Shown in pieces: positions 43,952-52,760 of a DNA stretch of 64,000 nucleotides. Origin of the DNA: an uncultured Clostridia bacterium (GTDB taxonomy: Bacteria; Bacillota; Clostridia; Peptostreptococcales; Anaerovoracaceae); NCBI GenBank assembly GCA_944386595.1, contig CALXBQ010000001.1, forward strand, positions 1 through 64,000. The letters run 5' to 3'. The position numbers and the translations under genes are program-made. The notes beneath the pieces were generated by a model. The model was not told where the DNA came from. It ran no database searches and was given only the letters and a program-made list of their open reading frames with translations. How positions within the stretch are numbered: position 1 is the first letter of the stretch; every line of letters starts with the position of its first letter.

Positions 43952-44797
43952 CTATTTCGCGCGGGCGGCCATCCACGCCGCGCTTTTTTCGCACTTTCTG
44001 CTCTCTATGGTGTACGTCGCATAAGGGCAGCGCTTCTCCGCAAGCCGCAGAATCCTTTCCATATCCAGCGCGCCGTCCGTCAGTTCGCCGTGGCTGTCGC
44101 TTCCGCCGTCGTTGTTGTGAAGGTGGAAATGGCCTATCCGTTCGCCCATCTTCTCTATCCACTCTTCAACAATTCCGGTCGTCTTTACGGCATTGGCGTG
44201 GCCCACATCAAGGCATATCTTAAGCCTCGGGTCGCCTACCCTGTCTATAATTTCAATCAGGGTGTCCGGCTCCGGCTCAAAGACGTTTTCCACGCAGATG
44301 GTGAGGGCTTCGCCCGGGTCCGCGCCGGCGCCCAGGGTTGCCGCGCCGGCTTTAGCCGGGTTTGCCACGGGCGCGCAGGCTTTAGCCGGGTTTGTCACGG
44401 CCGCGCTGGCTTTGGCTACCAGTTCTTTCCAGTACTCGACGGATCTTTCCACCTGCCACGACGGAAAGTACATGGACGGAATCCACCCGCTGTGCAAGAT
44501 CAGCTTTCTCACGCCCAGCTCACGGCAGATTTCGATACTCTCCATATGCCGCTTCATGGCAAGTTCCCTCGCCCGCTCGTCTATGGCGCATGGAATCAGC
44601 TCCGTGAACGGGCCGTGGACTATTGCGCTCCGCCCGGCGGCAGCCTTTGTCATCTCTTCAGTTATCTTCTCCCGGTTTTCCTCGTTCAGATTCTCGGAAA
44701 TGCACAGATGGTCAAGCTCCAGTCCGAAGCCGTACCTCTCCGCCGCCTCCTTTGCTCCCTCGGAAAACGTGGCAATATAAATCTTATCCTTTTCCAT
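43952..44797 (-). CDS. sugar phosphate isomerase/epimerase-like TIM barrel with repeat insertion
   Basis: 281 residues of the xylose-isomerase-like (AP endonuclease 2) superfamily: VHGPFTELIP, LILHSGW, ENVF-EPEPDTLIEIID, CLDVGHANA and HFHLHNNDGGSDSHGEL supply the metal-binding Glu, His and Asp residues. Between the HSGW and ENVF strands is an Ala/Pro-rich insertion built on a repeated VTNPAKA/VANPAKA unit that corresponds to the 30-bp DNA repeat at 44341-44414. It should extend a surface loop. Physiological substrate unknown. Upstream of the ABC-F gene on the same strand, 21 bp apart, so probably one transcript. Confidence 0.8.
   Translation of the reverse strand: MEKDKIYIATFSEGAKEAAERYGFGLELDHLCISENLNEENREKITEEMTKAAAGRSAIVHGPFTELIPCAIDERARELAMKRHMESIEICRELGVRKLILHSGWIPSMYFPSWQVERSVEYWKELVAKASAAVTNPAKACAPVANPAKAGAATLGAGADPGEALTICVENVFEPEPDTLIEIIDRVGDPRLKICLDVGHANAVKTTGIVEEWIEKMGERIGHFHLHNNDGGSDSHGELTDGALDMERILRLAEKRCPYATYTIESRKCEKSAAWMAARAK
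44341..44414. repeat. in-frame 30-bp tandem repeat inside the TIM-barrel gene
   Basis: Units 44341-44370 and 44371-44400 differ at only a few positions, and a partial third unit runs to 44414. The 30-bp period keeps the reading frame and adds ten residues per unit. Confidence 0.85.
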
Positions 44798-44894
44798 TCC
44801 TCGAGCATACTAAAATCCGGCGCAGCTGTCAAGGCCGGGCGGGTGGTATTGAGCTGCGGCAGGGTGACCTCGCTCCCTTTACTGTGCGAGCCTC

Positions 44895-45094
44895 TAGGCC
44901 GCTATCCCCGAATTACCGATTCGTGGCCCACGGATTTTACTGCAAAATCGCCGGAATACTGACAAACGGCCCAGATTTTCACTTCGAACAGCAGATTTTC
45001 AGACCGATTTCTCGGCCATAGTTCCGATTACTGCACGCTATGGCCCATATTTCATCGGCCGCAATGGCAGTTTTTAGCCCTGACGGCCCACACC
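44895..45094. repeat. structured dispersed repeat, copy 3
   Basis: Diverged copy of the family at 31973, 33128 and 55568. Retains ATTCGTGGCCCACGGATTTT, GATTTTCACTTC, CGATTTCTCGGCCA, a TCGGCCGCAATGGCAGTTTTT and the terminal GGCCCACAC. Stem 1 is degraded and stem 2 is shortened to GATTTT/AAAATC. Together with a promoter it fills the gap 44798-45211. Confidence 0.78.
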
Positions 45095-45168
45095 ATGCAT
45101 AAATTTCCTACGCAATAAATTTGATGAGGGTTACAAAAATTCCATTAGTCCGCCGCCTGAAAATATAG

Positions 45169-45174
45169 TATAAT
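45169..45174 (+). promoter_or_regulatory. -10 element of the acyl-CoA synthetase promoter
   Basis: Consensus TATAAT 38 bp before the start codon; the -35 region (TTAGTC at 18 bp) is poor. Confidence 0.5.
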
Positions 45175-45211
45175 ATCAGTGTATGAGTTGTTTTAAGGAG
45201 GACTGGACAAA

Positions 45212-46942
45212 GTGAGAGAAATACCATGTCTTACGCCTGTGTATAAAGCACAGCTTCACGAGAATTTCCGTGAAATGTTAAACTACGCCGCGACCGCCTA
45301 CAGAGGCGACGACGCCTTTATTCTGAAGAAGAAAAACGGCGGCGACGTGACGTATAAGCATATAAAATTTGAGGAGTTCCTCGACGATGTCAACGCTCTT
45401 GGAACGGGCCTTATGAAGCGGGGACTTCTGGATAAGAGAGTCGCCATAATAGGAAAAAACAGATACGAATGGGTTCTTGCGTATTTTGCGGTGCTCTGCG
45501 GAGGCGGAATATGCGTTCCTCTTGATAAGGGGCTTCCTATGGAGGAGGCCGAGTCGTCCCTTGAGCGAAGCTACGCCGACGTCGTTGTCTTTGACAAAGA
45601 TCACACGGATATGATAAACGAGATAAGGAAAAACGGTCAGACCAGTCTTACCGAGTTTATCTGTATGGACGAAATTCCCGGGTTTACGGCTCTTGAGACC
45701 ATATCGGGGGAAGGCCGGGAGGCTCTGACAAAGGGTGAAACCTCCTACATGGAAATCCCTCTTGACGGAAAGAAGTGGTCCATAATCCTCTTCACGTCGG
45801 GAACCACCTCTATGGCAAAGGCCGTTCTTCTTTCCCAGTACAACATCACTGCCAACATCTACGCCATGCTCCAGGTGGAGGACATAAGACACGGCGACGT
45901 CACCATGGCGTTCCTGCCGTACCACCACACCTTCGGCTCCACCGGCCAGTGCGTAATGCTTGCGGCCGGAGTCACCACCACCTACTGCGACGGCCTGAAA
46001 TATCTGCAGAAGAACATCGTTGAATACAAGGTATCCATGTTCGTCTGTGTGCCTCTTCTCATCGAGAGCATATATAAGAAAATAATTCAGACCGTGAAAA
46101 AACAGGGTAAGGAAAAGACCCTCGCCCGGGGAATGAAAATCTCCAAGGCCCTCATGAAGGTTGGCATCGACGCCCGCCGCAAAATCTTCAAATCTGTCCT
46201 TGATCAGCTGGGCGGAAACCTGAGATACGTAATAAGCGGCGCTTCCGCCATAGACCCGGAGGCCCTTGAAGGGTTCAGAGCCTTTGGAATCGAGGCCGTT
46301 CAGGGTTACGGAATGACCGAGTCCGCCCCTGTTCTCGCCGCTGAAACACCGACCGAAAGAAAGACCGGCTCCATCGGAAGAGCCATGCCGGGAGTGCAGC
46401 TGAGAATCATAGACGAGAACGAGGAAGGCATCGGCGAACTTGTGGCGAAAGGTCCTAACGTAATGGAAGGCTACTACGAAAATGAAGAGGAAACGGCCAA
46501 AGTTCTGGCTGACGGCTGGCTTCACACCGGCGACCTGGTTTCCCTGGACGAGGACGGCTACATCTTCATCCGCGGCCGCAGGAAGAACGTCATAGTTCTC
46601 AAAAACGGCAAGAACGTATACCCTGAGGAGATGGAGGTTCTTCTAACCAACCTGCCTTACGTGACGGAGTGCATGGTATTCGGCCAGCCGAGGCACAAGG
46701 ACGGCGACCACAAGGATCTTGCCATCTGCGCCAAAATCGTATACGACAAAGAATATATGGAAAGAGGCTGCGGTCTCACGGATCCCGAGGCCATCCACGA
46801 GCACATTAAAAAGGACATCGACGCAATCAACGAAGAGCTTCCTGCCTACAAGCAGATGCTCCGCATCATAACCACCGACGAGCCGATGATTAAGACCACC
46901 ACCGGCAAGGTTAAAAGACACGAGGAAGCTAAGAATATATAG
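45212..46942 (+). CDS. long-chain acyl-CoA synthetase (AMP-binding)
   Basis: Adenylates a fatty acid and transfers it to CoA. 576 residues, GTG start with AAGGAGG nine bases before. The P-loop is ILFTSGTTSMAKAV, followed by LPYHHTFGSTG, the YGMTESAP adenine motif, the GWLHTGDLVSLDEDGYIFIRGRRKN hinge region and a C-terminal lysine in TTTGKVKR. The LPYHHTFG and ISGASAIDPE segments are those of FACS-type ligases. Stands alone and is followed by a bidirectional terminator. Chain-length preference is not readable. Confidence 0.9.
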   Translation: MREIPCLTPVYKAQLHENFREMLNYAATAYRGDDAFILKKKNGGDVTYKHIKFEEFLDDVNALGTGLMKRGLLDKRVAIIGKNRYEWVLAYFAVLCGGGICVPLDKGLPMEEAESSLERSYADVVVFDKDHTDMINEIRKNGQTSLTEFICMDEIPGFTALETISGEGREALTKGETSYMEIPLDGKKWSIILFTSGTTSMAKAVLLSQYNITANIYAMLQVEDIRHGDVTMAFLPYHHTFGSTGQCVMLAAGVTTTYCDGLKYLQKNIVEYKVSMFVCVPLLIESIYKKIIQTVKKQGKEKTLARGMKISKALMKVGIDARRKIFKSVLDQLGGNLRYVISGASAIDPEALEGFRAFGIEAVQGYGMTESAPVLAAETPTERKTGSIGRAMPGVQLRIIDENEEGIGELVAKGPNVMEGYYENEEETAKVLADGWLHTGDLVSLDEDGYIFIRGRRKNVIVLKNGKNVYPEEMEVLLTNLPYVTECMVFGQPRHKDGDHKDLAICAKIVYDKEYMERGCGLTDPEAIHEHIKKDIDAINEELPAYKQMLRIITTDEPMIKTTTGKVKRHEEAKNI

Positions 46943-46986
46943 CTTCCCCGAACCGGTTTCATAAGCCGAAAATATCACAGGATGAC

Positions 46987-47020
46987 AAAAGGCTTTCCGA
47001 AATTAATCGGGAAGCCTTTT
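46987..47020. terminator. bidirectional terminator between convergent genes
   Basis: 14-bp stem AAAAGGCTTTCCGA/TCGGGAAGCCTTTT with loop AATTAA; one wobble. Serves the acyl-CoA synthetase (+) and the TelA operon (-). Confidence 0.88.
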
Positions 47021-47067
47021 CTTATTTGTATGATATATGACAATCTTGGGAATAAATCGCATGCCGC

Positions 47068-48204
47068 CTACTGACGTGCAGCTGCTATGATTGACTGTTT
47101 CAGTCTGGACTCGATATCCGTCAGTTCCTTCTCCGCATTCTGGCGGGCTATTCTGCCTTCACGCTGGATCTTCAGTGTTTCTTCTATTGTGCTTATCAGG
47201 TCGTCGTTTACCTTCTTAAGGGTTTCCATATCCACTATGCCGCGCTCCGACTCCTTTGCCACCTCGATGCTGTCCTGCTTCAGAAGCTCTGCATTTTTTG
47301 TGAGAAGAGTGTTTGTCGCTTCGTTGACGCTCTGCTGCATTTTCAGCACATTCTTCTGGCGGTGAAGACCCAGAGCAACAACTATCTGGCTCTTCCAGAG
47401 CGGAATAGTGCTGAGAATGGCTGTCTGTATCTTATCTACCAGCATCTTGTCGTTGTTCTGTATCAGCCTTATCTGCGGCGCCGTCTGAACTGCAATGGTC
47501 TTGCTCATCTTCAGATCGTGAACCTTTTTTTCGAACCGGTTGACAGTGTCCTCAAAATCACGCACCACCTGAGCGCTCATGGAATCGCCCTTTGCAGATG
47601 CCTCCTCGTAGAGCTTAGGCAGGGTTTCCTGGCGAAGCTCCTTCACCTTGGCCTCTCCTGCGGCTATATATACCTGCAGCTCCCTGAAGTATTCCATGTT
47701 CTTCTCGTAGAGCGTGTCAAACATGGTTATATCCTTCAGCATCTTCATTCTGGCTTCTTCAAGCTGCTGCTCTATCCTGTCTATCTGAACCTCCAGCTTT
47801 TCATACCTCTGCATGAACTTCTTTATGGCGCCTGCCGCGCTTTTGAAGAACGGAAGCTTTCCTGAAAGCCCCTGGCCCAGCTCGTCCACTCCCACGTCCT
47901 TCACCTTTATGACCAGATCCGACATCAGATCCCCAACGAAGCCGCTGTCCTTGTTTTTTACCTGGGACAGTATGTTTTCGGAAAATCCGGATATGTTTCG
48001 CTGTGCCCCTACGCCGTACTGAAGCGCCGTCTGAGAATCCGTCAGATCTATGCTGTTTTTCAGTTCCTCTGCTCTCGCCAGCTGCTCCGGGCTCAGCTGT
48101 TCCACCTGTGCGTTAACCGTTTCAATGTCGGTCGGCTTTATCTCCGCAGGCACGCCTGCGCCGCCTCCCGAAAGCAGAGTGTCCAATGTGATTTCGTTAG
48201 CCAT
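47068..48204 (-). CDS. TelA/KlaA-family toxic anion resistance protein
   Basis: 378-residue, largely helical cytoplasmic protein. The region FGVGAQR-NISGFSENILSQVKNKDSG-like start and the C-terminal IPLWKSQIVVALGLHRQKNVLKMQQSVNEATN are the TelA signature. Family members are linked to tellurite resistance and to cell-envelope stress (for example YceH in Bacillus). Last of four genes: VWA lipoprotein, XpaC, solute-binding-like protein, TelA; 28 bp follow the preceding gene. Confidence 0.9.
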   Translation of the reverse strand: MANEITLDTLLSGGGAGVPAEIKPTDIETVNAQVEQLSPEQLARAEELKNSIDLTDSQTALQYGVGAQRNISGFSENILSQVKNKDSGFVGDLMSDLVIKVKDVGVDELGQGLSGKLPFFKSAAGAIKKFMQRYEKLEVQIDRIEQQLEEARMKMLKDITMFDTLYEKNMEYFRELQVYIAAGEAKVKELRQETLPKLYEEASAKGDSMSAQVVRDFEDTVNRFEKKVHDLKMSKTIAVQTAPQIRLIQNNDKMLVDKIQTAILSTIPLWKSQIVVALGLHRQKNVLKMQQSVNEATNTLLTKNAELLKQDSIEVAKESERGIVDMETLKKVNDDLISTIEETLKIQREGRIARQNAEKELTDIESRLKQSIIAAARQ

Positions 48205-48232
48205 AATCTTTTCCTTTCCTTAATTAGAAGCA

Positions 48233-49291
48233 CTATGACAGCGCCTTGATTATCCTGTCCATGGTTTCGGCGTCGGGCATAGGCGCTATCTGTGTCAGTT
48301 CTTCGGCTATTCCCGATACTCCGAAATGATCCGCATCTGTCGGCGTGTCGTATACTCTCGTTCTGAATCCGTGCTTTTCCCATGCCAGCTCCTGTACCTC
48401 CTCGTCTAAAAGCGCGTCGATTCCGAGAGCTCCCGCATCGTCCAGGGCAATGTACACGTGAGAGGACCATACCGTAGGCGTCGGGTACATCATCACTATA
48501 TCCCCCTTTATCTCATCCCACGTATCCGGGTTTTCTGCGGCAAACTCCAGAAGCTGATTCTCATATCCTGCGATGAGAGGCTTTGCGCCCATTCCCGTCT
48601 TAAGAAACTGATCAAAGAGATCTGATGACGAGCTCTCCATGTAGCCAAGCCGCTGAAAAATGACCTGAATACGGGGTATAACTTCATCTATATTGCTCTC
48701 GTCTGCCACTCCTCCGCAGAGGGTATCGGCTATGAGCCCCGCAAACATATTGCCCGAATTCGATTTTGTAGGGTCCGTGGTTCCTACGGTTATGCTGCCG
48801 TAAAGCTGATTCATTCCTATGTCTGACCACTTTGTTCCCTTCTCAAGCGCTTCCGTCAGCTTTACCATGTCCACATAGTATACACCGTCCTTCACAGATG
48901 CCATCCCTGCACCGGTAAGAGCCTCCGCCACTGCGCTGTGAGTGTACAGGACTATAGGGGTGTTGAGAACTATCTCACTCTTCAGAGGATCGCCGTTTAT
49001 CTGTCTGTAAAGTTCGAGGGCCGTCTGGTTGGAAGGAAACAGAAAGTTTCTTCCCTCAAAATCTGCAGTTATCATGTCTATGGAGCCTGCCTTCGCATAG
49101 TCAAGAACCAGACCGTACCGGTCGTGAAGTATCTCCTGCACATCTTCATCTTCAAGCAGTCCGATCTTCTCTCCTCCCACGTAGCCGTTTATCTCGGTAA
49201 TCTCCACTGCGCTCCTTCCTACGGAAGCGTAGACCACTGCGACGGCTATGACAGCAAGCAGTATGACAAGACCCGTAACTTTTGTTTTCAT
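48233..49291 (-). CDS. solute-binding-like exported protein of the TelA operon
   Basis: 352 residues. One N-terminal hydrophobic helix (about 5-25, LVILLAVIAVAVVYASV) without lipobox cysteine, so an anchored or cleaved exported protein. The body has the shape of a type 2 periplasmic-binding protein: SIDMITADFEGRNFLFPSNQ, IVLYTHSAVAEAL, DPTKSNSGNMFAGLIAD and YENQLLEFA. The TKSNSGNMF segment corresponds to TQSNSGASAYIGF of the VWA lipoprotein in the same operon, so the two binding domains are probably related. Its start overlaps the XpaC stop (TAATG). Ligand unknown. Confidence 0.72.
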   Translation of the reverse strand: MKTKVTGLVILLAVIAVAVVYASVGRSAVEITEINGYVGGEKIGLLEDEDVQEILHDRYGLVLDYAKAGSIDMITADFEGRNFLFPSNQTALELYRQINGDPLKSEIVLNTPIVLYTHSAVAEALTGAGMASVKDGVYYVDMVKLTEALEKGTKWSDIGMNQLYGSITVGTTDPTKSNSGNMFAGLIADTLCGGVADESNIDEVIPRIQVIFQRLGYMESSSSDLFDQFLKTGMGAKPLIAGYENQLLEFAAENPDTWDEIKGDIVMMYPTPTVWSSHVYIALDDAGALGIDALLDEEVQELAWEKHGFRTRVYDTPTDADHFGVSGIAEELTQIAPMPDAETMDRIIKALS

Positions 49292-49902
49292 TATCTACCG
49301 CCCTCCATTTCAAGGGTACTTTTAAGCAGCTCTATATCCGCCTCCACGTCCATCAGCTCTCCCTGCATCAGATGGGTGAACTGTCTGTCAAAGGCGCTCT
49401 GAAGCACAGGAAGGGCTCCTGCCGTTTTTTCCAGTATCTCTCTTACTTCCCCGGATTTAAGTCCCGTCGCCTGAAATTCCACATATCTTGAAATCAGCCT
49501 TGCGGCCGTATCCAGATAGTACGTGAAGAATCTTCTTGCCGGCATCACCTTATCCGGATTTTCTCTAAGATAGCCGAGAATCTGCAAGCCGGAGCTGTTC
49601 AGGGCTTCGGCATCTCTGCGCACATATTCGTCTTCTATTTTCGCCGCCGTCTTTCCTATGTCTCTTATATCCTCTTCCGCTTCGGTCAGGAGCCTGTCGA
49701 TTTCCTCTCCGTCTGCCATGGATTCCACGTCGATGCCCCCTATTTTTCTGTTCGGCTTCAGAAAGAAAAAAAGTCCGAAGTATGTGCCGATGCAGAGCGG
49801 CACACATACCGCAAGGTGCCAGTCCATGACAAGGTACAGAACAAGAAACACCGCTCCTGAAAAGGCAGAGGATACTGCCATCCTCAATTTGTCGCTTTTC
49901 AT
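49291..49902 (-). CDS. XpaC-family membrane protein
   Basis: 203 residues: two N-terminal hydrophobic helices (about 10-48), then a long soluble helical part with ADGEEIDRLLTEAEEDIRDIGK and SAFDRQFTHLMQGELMDVEADIELLKSTLEMEG. This matches the family named for 5-bromo-4-chloroindolyl phosphate hydrolysis (XpaC), which commonly accompanies TelA in Firmicutes (family knowledge). The name does not prove phosphatase activity. Start overlaps the VWA gene stop (TGATG). Confidence 0.85.
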   Translation of the reverse strand: MKSDKLRMAVSSAFSGAVFLVLYLVMDWHLAVCVPLCIGTYFGLFFFLKPNRKIGGIDVESMADGEEIDRLLTEAEEDIRDIGKTAAKIEDEYVRRDAEALNSSGLQILGYLRENPDKVMPARRFFTYYLDTAARLISRYVEFQATGLKSGEVREILEKTAGALPVLQSAFDRQFTHLMQGELMDVEADIELLKSTLEMEGGR

Positions 49903-51506
49903 CAGTTATACCCCTTTACGCTGCGGAATGCCTCCGTAAGATCTTCCCGTCCGTCAAACACCCTGGCGTTGGTATAGTCTGCCAGCTGCTGAAGCTGGGT
50001 CTCGTCCGCCTGTCCGAACATTATGGAGAAAATCGGAACGTCTACTCCAAGGCTCTCGTAAACCGCCTTAAAATCCGAAGGAGATCCTCCCGACTGTCCG
50101 TCGGTCAGAAGTATCACAGCCGGAGTATACTTTGAAAGGTCGTAGTTTTTCATAATCTCTATTCCGGCGGAGGCGGCAGCGTACATGTTGGTGTCCCCTC
50201 CCACCATCTGATTCTTCACGTTATCGTAAAGAGCCTCCAGATTGCTTCCGTTTCCTTCGGCGGTGTAGGTGTCTATGACATAACCGTTAAACGGTATCAG
50301 AATGTTTATCTCGTTTTCCGATGCCTGAAGGAAATTCTTCCGCGCGTTCTCCTGAATCAGAATCTGCTCCATGGCCTGAACCAGCTGCCGGTTTCCCTCG
50401 CCCTCCATACTTCCCGAATAATCCAGGCAGTATACCGTAAGCGACGGCTTTTTGAAATCGGTCTGATACAGATCCAGACACTCAAACAGTACGTCTGTCG
50501 CCGGCATCTTTATCGGGGAAAGTACTCTGTCCGACTGCAGTCCCCAGTCGGCTCTGAACACGTCCCGGTTCTCCTCAGATACGCCCGTATATCCGGTGCG
50601 TCGTCCCGTCTTCTGTATCTGGTTCTGCACTTCTTCGGAGAGCAGATATTCCTGAAGTCTAAGGAACATGCCCTCTTTGTCGTCGTCGCCGTTATCCACA
50701 TATCCCAGAGGCGAATCGGCGATGGACAGACCGTCGTAAGGATACACAACGTAGAGAGTCTCCTCTCCCTGTTCTTCCAGCTGACGGTTTGCCTGTATCA
50801 TCAGGCACTCGTAATTGACCATGGCGTCGTAATCGCCCTGAAGAAACATGTCCTTAAGCCAGTCGGAACTTCCCGAGGATCTGTCCACTCCCGCGAGCAG
50901 ATTCTGTATTTCCGTCCTGAGAGCGGGATCCTGCAAGTCGTCTGACGTTATGACCTCCGGATTACCCAAAAGGGCGTAGAGAAATCCTATGTATGCGCTG
51001 GCTCCGGAGTTCGACTGAGTGGCGCTGGTCATACAGAACTTGAGGCTTCCGCTTTGAATCGCCTCCAGAAGGTCGCTTACCGACACTTCCTCGTCCACAA
51101 AACCCAGCTCCTCGGCAAGGCTCTGCTTAATTCCGAAAACCACCGGCGATACTGATATGGATTCGGCGTGCTTAACCCGGTGATCCGTATCTCCCGTAGT
51201 AAGCCACAGAGAACTTGCGGGCCATACCGCATCGTAAGGTATATCCTCCTCGCCTAACTGGCGCATTATATCGAGGGATCCTTTGTACGTCATCTCGATT
51301 TCTATACCTTCCCTGCGTTCAAATTCCTCCAGTATCGGCTCCAGTTCCTTGTTTTCGGAACCGGAAATTATTTTGAGTGTCCCTCCCGCATATGATATGT
51401 TATCGTCGTTTTCTCCTCCGCTTTCACCGCTCCTGCCGCAGCCCGCCGCCAGAGTGCAGATTATGAAAACCAGGAGTATCACCGCCGTAAAACGCTTTCC
51501 TTTCAT
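49902..51506 (-). CDS. lipoprotein fusing a solute-binding-like domain to a von Willebrand A domain
   Basis: 534 residues. Signal peptide with lipobox LAAGC at about 19-23. Residues 40-330 resemble a type 2 periplasmic-binding protein (TLKIISGSENKELEPILEEF, DAVWPASSLWL, TSATQSNSGASAYIGF). Residues 350-534 form a VWA domain with an intact MIDAS: DYSGSM, the GGDTNM threonine and LLTDGQS aspartate. A binding-protein/VWA fusion is less usual than VWA alone and suggests a surface sensor or assembly factor (inference). First gene of the TelA operon; no ABC permease is present. Confidence 0.85.
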   Translation of the reverse strand: MKGKRFTAVILLVFIICTLAAGCGRSGESGGENDDNISYAGGTLKIISGSENKELEPILEEFERREGIEIEMTYKGSLDIMRQLGEEDIPYDAVWPASSLWLTTGDTDHRVKHAESISVSPVVFGIKQSLAEELGFVDEEVSVSDLLEAIQSGSLKFCMTSATQSNSGASAYIGFLYALLGNPEVITSDDLQDPALRTEIQNLLAGVDRSSGSSDWLKDMFLQGDYDAMVNYECLMIQANRQLEEQGEETLYVVYPYDGLSIADSPLGYVDNGDDDKEGMFLRLQEYLLSEEVQNQIQKTGRRTGYTGVSEENRDVFRADWGLQSDRVLSPIKMPATDVLFECLDLYQTDFKKPSLTVYCLDYSGSMEGEGNRQLVQAMEQILIQENARKNFLQASENEINILIPFNGYVIDTYTAEGNGSNLEALYDNVKNQMVGGDTNMYAAASAGIEIMKNYDLSKYTPAVILLTDGQSGGSPSDFKAVYESLGVDVPIFSIMFGQADETQLQQLADYTNARVFDGREDLTEAFRSVKGYN

Positions 51507-51644
51507 AAGTTCTTTATCTCCCTCATTTTACACTGCAGATTCAGCCTGCCTGAGAATAGACCTATCCCATTATCCTTCTAATCGATTTGATTTTACGGCT
51601 TCCGGTGTTAAACTTTCCACCCCGGTAATGTTAAATATACGTAA

Positions 51645-51676
51645 AAAGGACGGTTGTCCGCAGACTTCCGTCCTTT
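51645..51676 (-). terminator. terminator after ylmH
   Basis: Perfect 9-bp stem AAAGGACGG/CCGTCCTTT, followed on the minus strand by TTTTTACG. It lies 18 bp after the ylmH stop, ahead of the VWA operon. Confidence 0.85.
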
Positions 51677-51693
51677 CCGTCAATATGCCGGCT

Positions 51694-52449
51694 TCAATAC
51701 TTCTCAAATGTAACGTATATCCGGTCTTTTCTGGACCTTCCGCCGATTTCCCTTAAATACACCTTGCCCGAACCCCGGAGAACCACCTTACTGCCCTCCT
51801 CTACCTGCATGTCGGGCTTTACGGCTTCGATGCTGTCCACGAATACTATTCCCCGCTTTACGGCCTCTGCAGCCTTTGTCCGGGAAAGCCCGAAGGCCGA
51901 AGCCAGCACGTTGTCGAGGCGAAGGGAAGCCAGAGTGTCCCTTACGACGGTGACCTTCTTCTCGGGAATCATCAGCTCCGAAAGAGGCGCCCGGGCGAGC
52001 GAAAGAGCCGTTCTGCCCGCTTTGGCGTAGTTGGTCATTATGAACTCCGCGATTTCCTCCATGACGATTATGTCGGCCCCGTCGTCGCGAACCAGTATAT
52101 CCCCCGTAAGCTCACGCTTTATCCCAAGGCCCGTAAGAGAGCCCAGGTAGTCCCGGTGAGTCAGAGGCCGTCCGCCTTCCCGGCACGTCGCTCTTATAAG
52201 CGCAAAGGGCGCGGCCTCCTCGGCCGTTATGTAATCGGGAAGAGCCATAAAAATCACTCTGTCCGCGTCGTCATATCCGCCGTAGAAGCAGAAAGAAACG
52301 TCTCCCGCCGCCGTCCGGCTCACAAGCTTTCTCGCCACCGACTGCTGGTGAGCGTCTAAAAAAGTCGTGTATTCGGGAGAGTACCGGCTGCGGCACCGCT
52401 CGATTTTGTCCTCTATGAGTCCTTCTAAATATCTGTCGTCTTTTGTCAT
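51694..52449 (-). CDS. YlmH-family S4-domain RNA-binding protein
   Basis: 251 residues from MTKDDRYLEGL at 52449, which has AAAGGAGC nine bases upstream; the longer frame to 52506 lacks such a site. N-terminal domain with TTFLDAHQQSVA and CFYGGYDDADRVIFMALPDY, then an S4 domain (RLDNVLASAFGLSRTKAAEAVKRG and VFVDS). YlmH homologues bind ribosomes and 50S-peptidyl-tRNA complexes in ribosome quality control and are often near division genes; here the context is different. Monocistronic. Confidence 0.88.
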   Translation of the reverse strand: MTKDDRYLEGLIEDKIERCRSRYSPEYTTFLDAHQQSVARKLVSRTAAGDVSFCFYGGYDDADRVIFMALPDYITAEEAAPFALIRATCREGGRPLTHRDYLGSLTGLGIKRELTGDILVRDDGADIIVMEEIAEFIMTNYAKAGRTALSLARAPLSELMIPEKKVTVVRDTLASLRLDNVLASAFGLSRTKAAEAVKRGIVFVDSIEAVKPDMQVEEGSKVVLRGSGKVYLREIGGRSRKDRIYVTFEKY

Positions 52450-52562
52450 CTGCCCGCTCCTTTCGACGTCTGAAAATATCATACAAAATTTCTCTTGCAA
52501 AATCAATTTATTAGTGTTATAGTATCGTCAAGACAAAACAGAATAGAAAAAGCACTTTCTTT

Positions 52563-52715
52563 AAAAGGGAGTAGCTGGCGACTAATCGCAGTAATTTGCG
52601 TCAATTACCCGTTTGCGTGACGTCCGGAGAGGGACGTCGATGCAGACCGCTTTTACTTGAAACAGCAAGACTTTTAAAATGTTATTTCTTTTGGCATTTT
52701 GGAAGTCTTTTTCTA
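52563..52715 (+). promoter_or_regulatory. yybP-ykoY-like (manganese) riboswitch with terminator
   Basis: The leader of the P-type ATPase has AAAGGGAGTAGCTGGCGAC at the 5' side and GCTTTTACTTGAAACAGCAA at the 3' side, with a strong GGACGTCGA/CGTCC-type arm between, as in the yybP-ykoY family of Mn2+-sensing RNAs. It ends in a terminator hairpin AAGACTTTTAAAATG / CATTTTGGAAGTCTT (52667-52709) followed by TTTTTCT. Mn2+ binding would be expected to favour readthrough. Class assignment is by motif recognition. Confidence 0.7.
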
Positions 52716-52760
52716 TTCCCCCGAAGTTAAACTTTTAAGCTCAACGAAGGAGGAAACAGT

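Noticed and set aside
45278..46525. 415-codon open frame antisense to the acyl-CoA synthetase
   Set aside because: Opposite strand of a clear gene, no ribosome binding site, no recognised motif.
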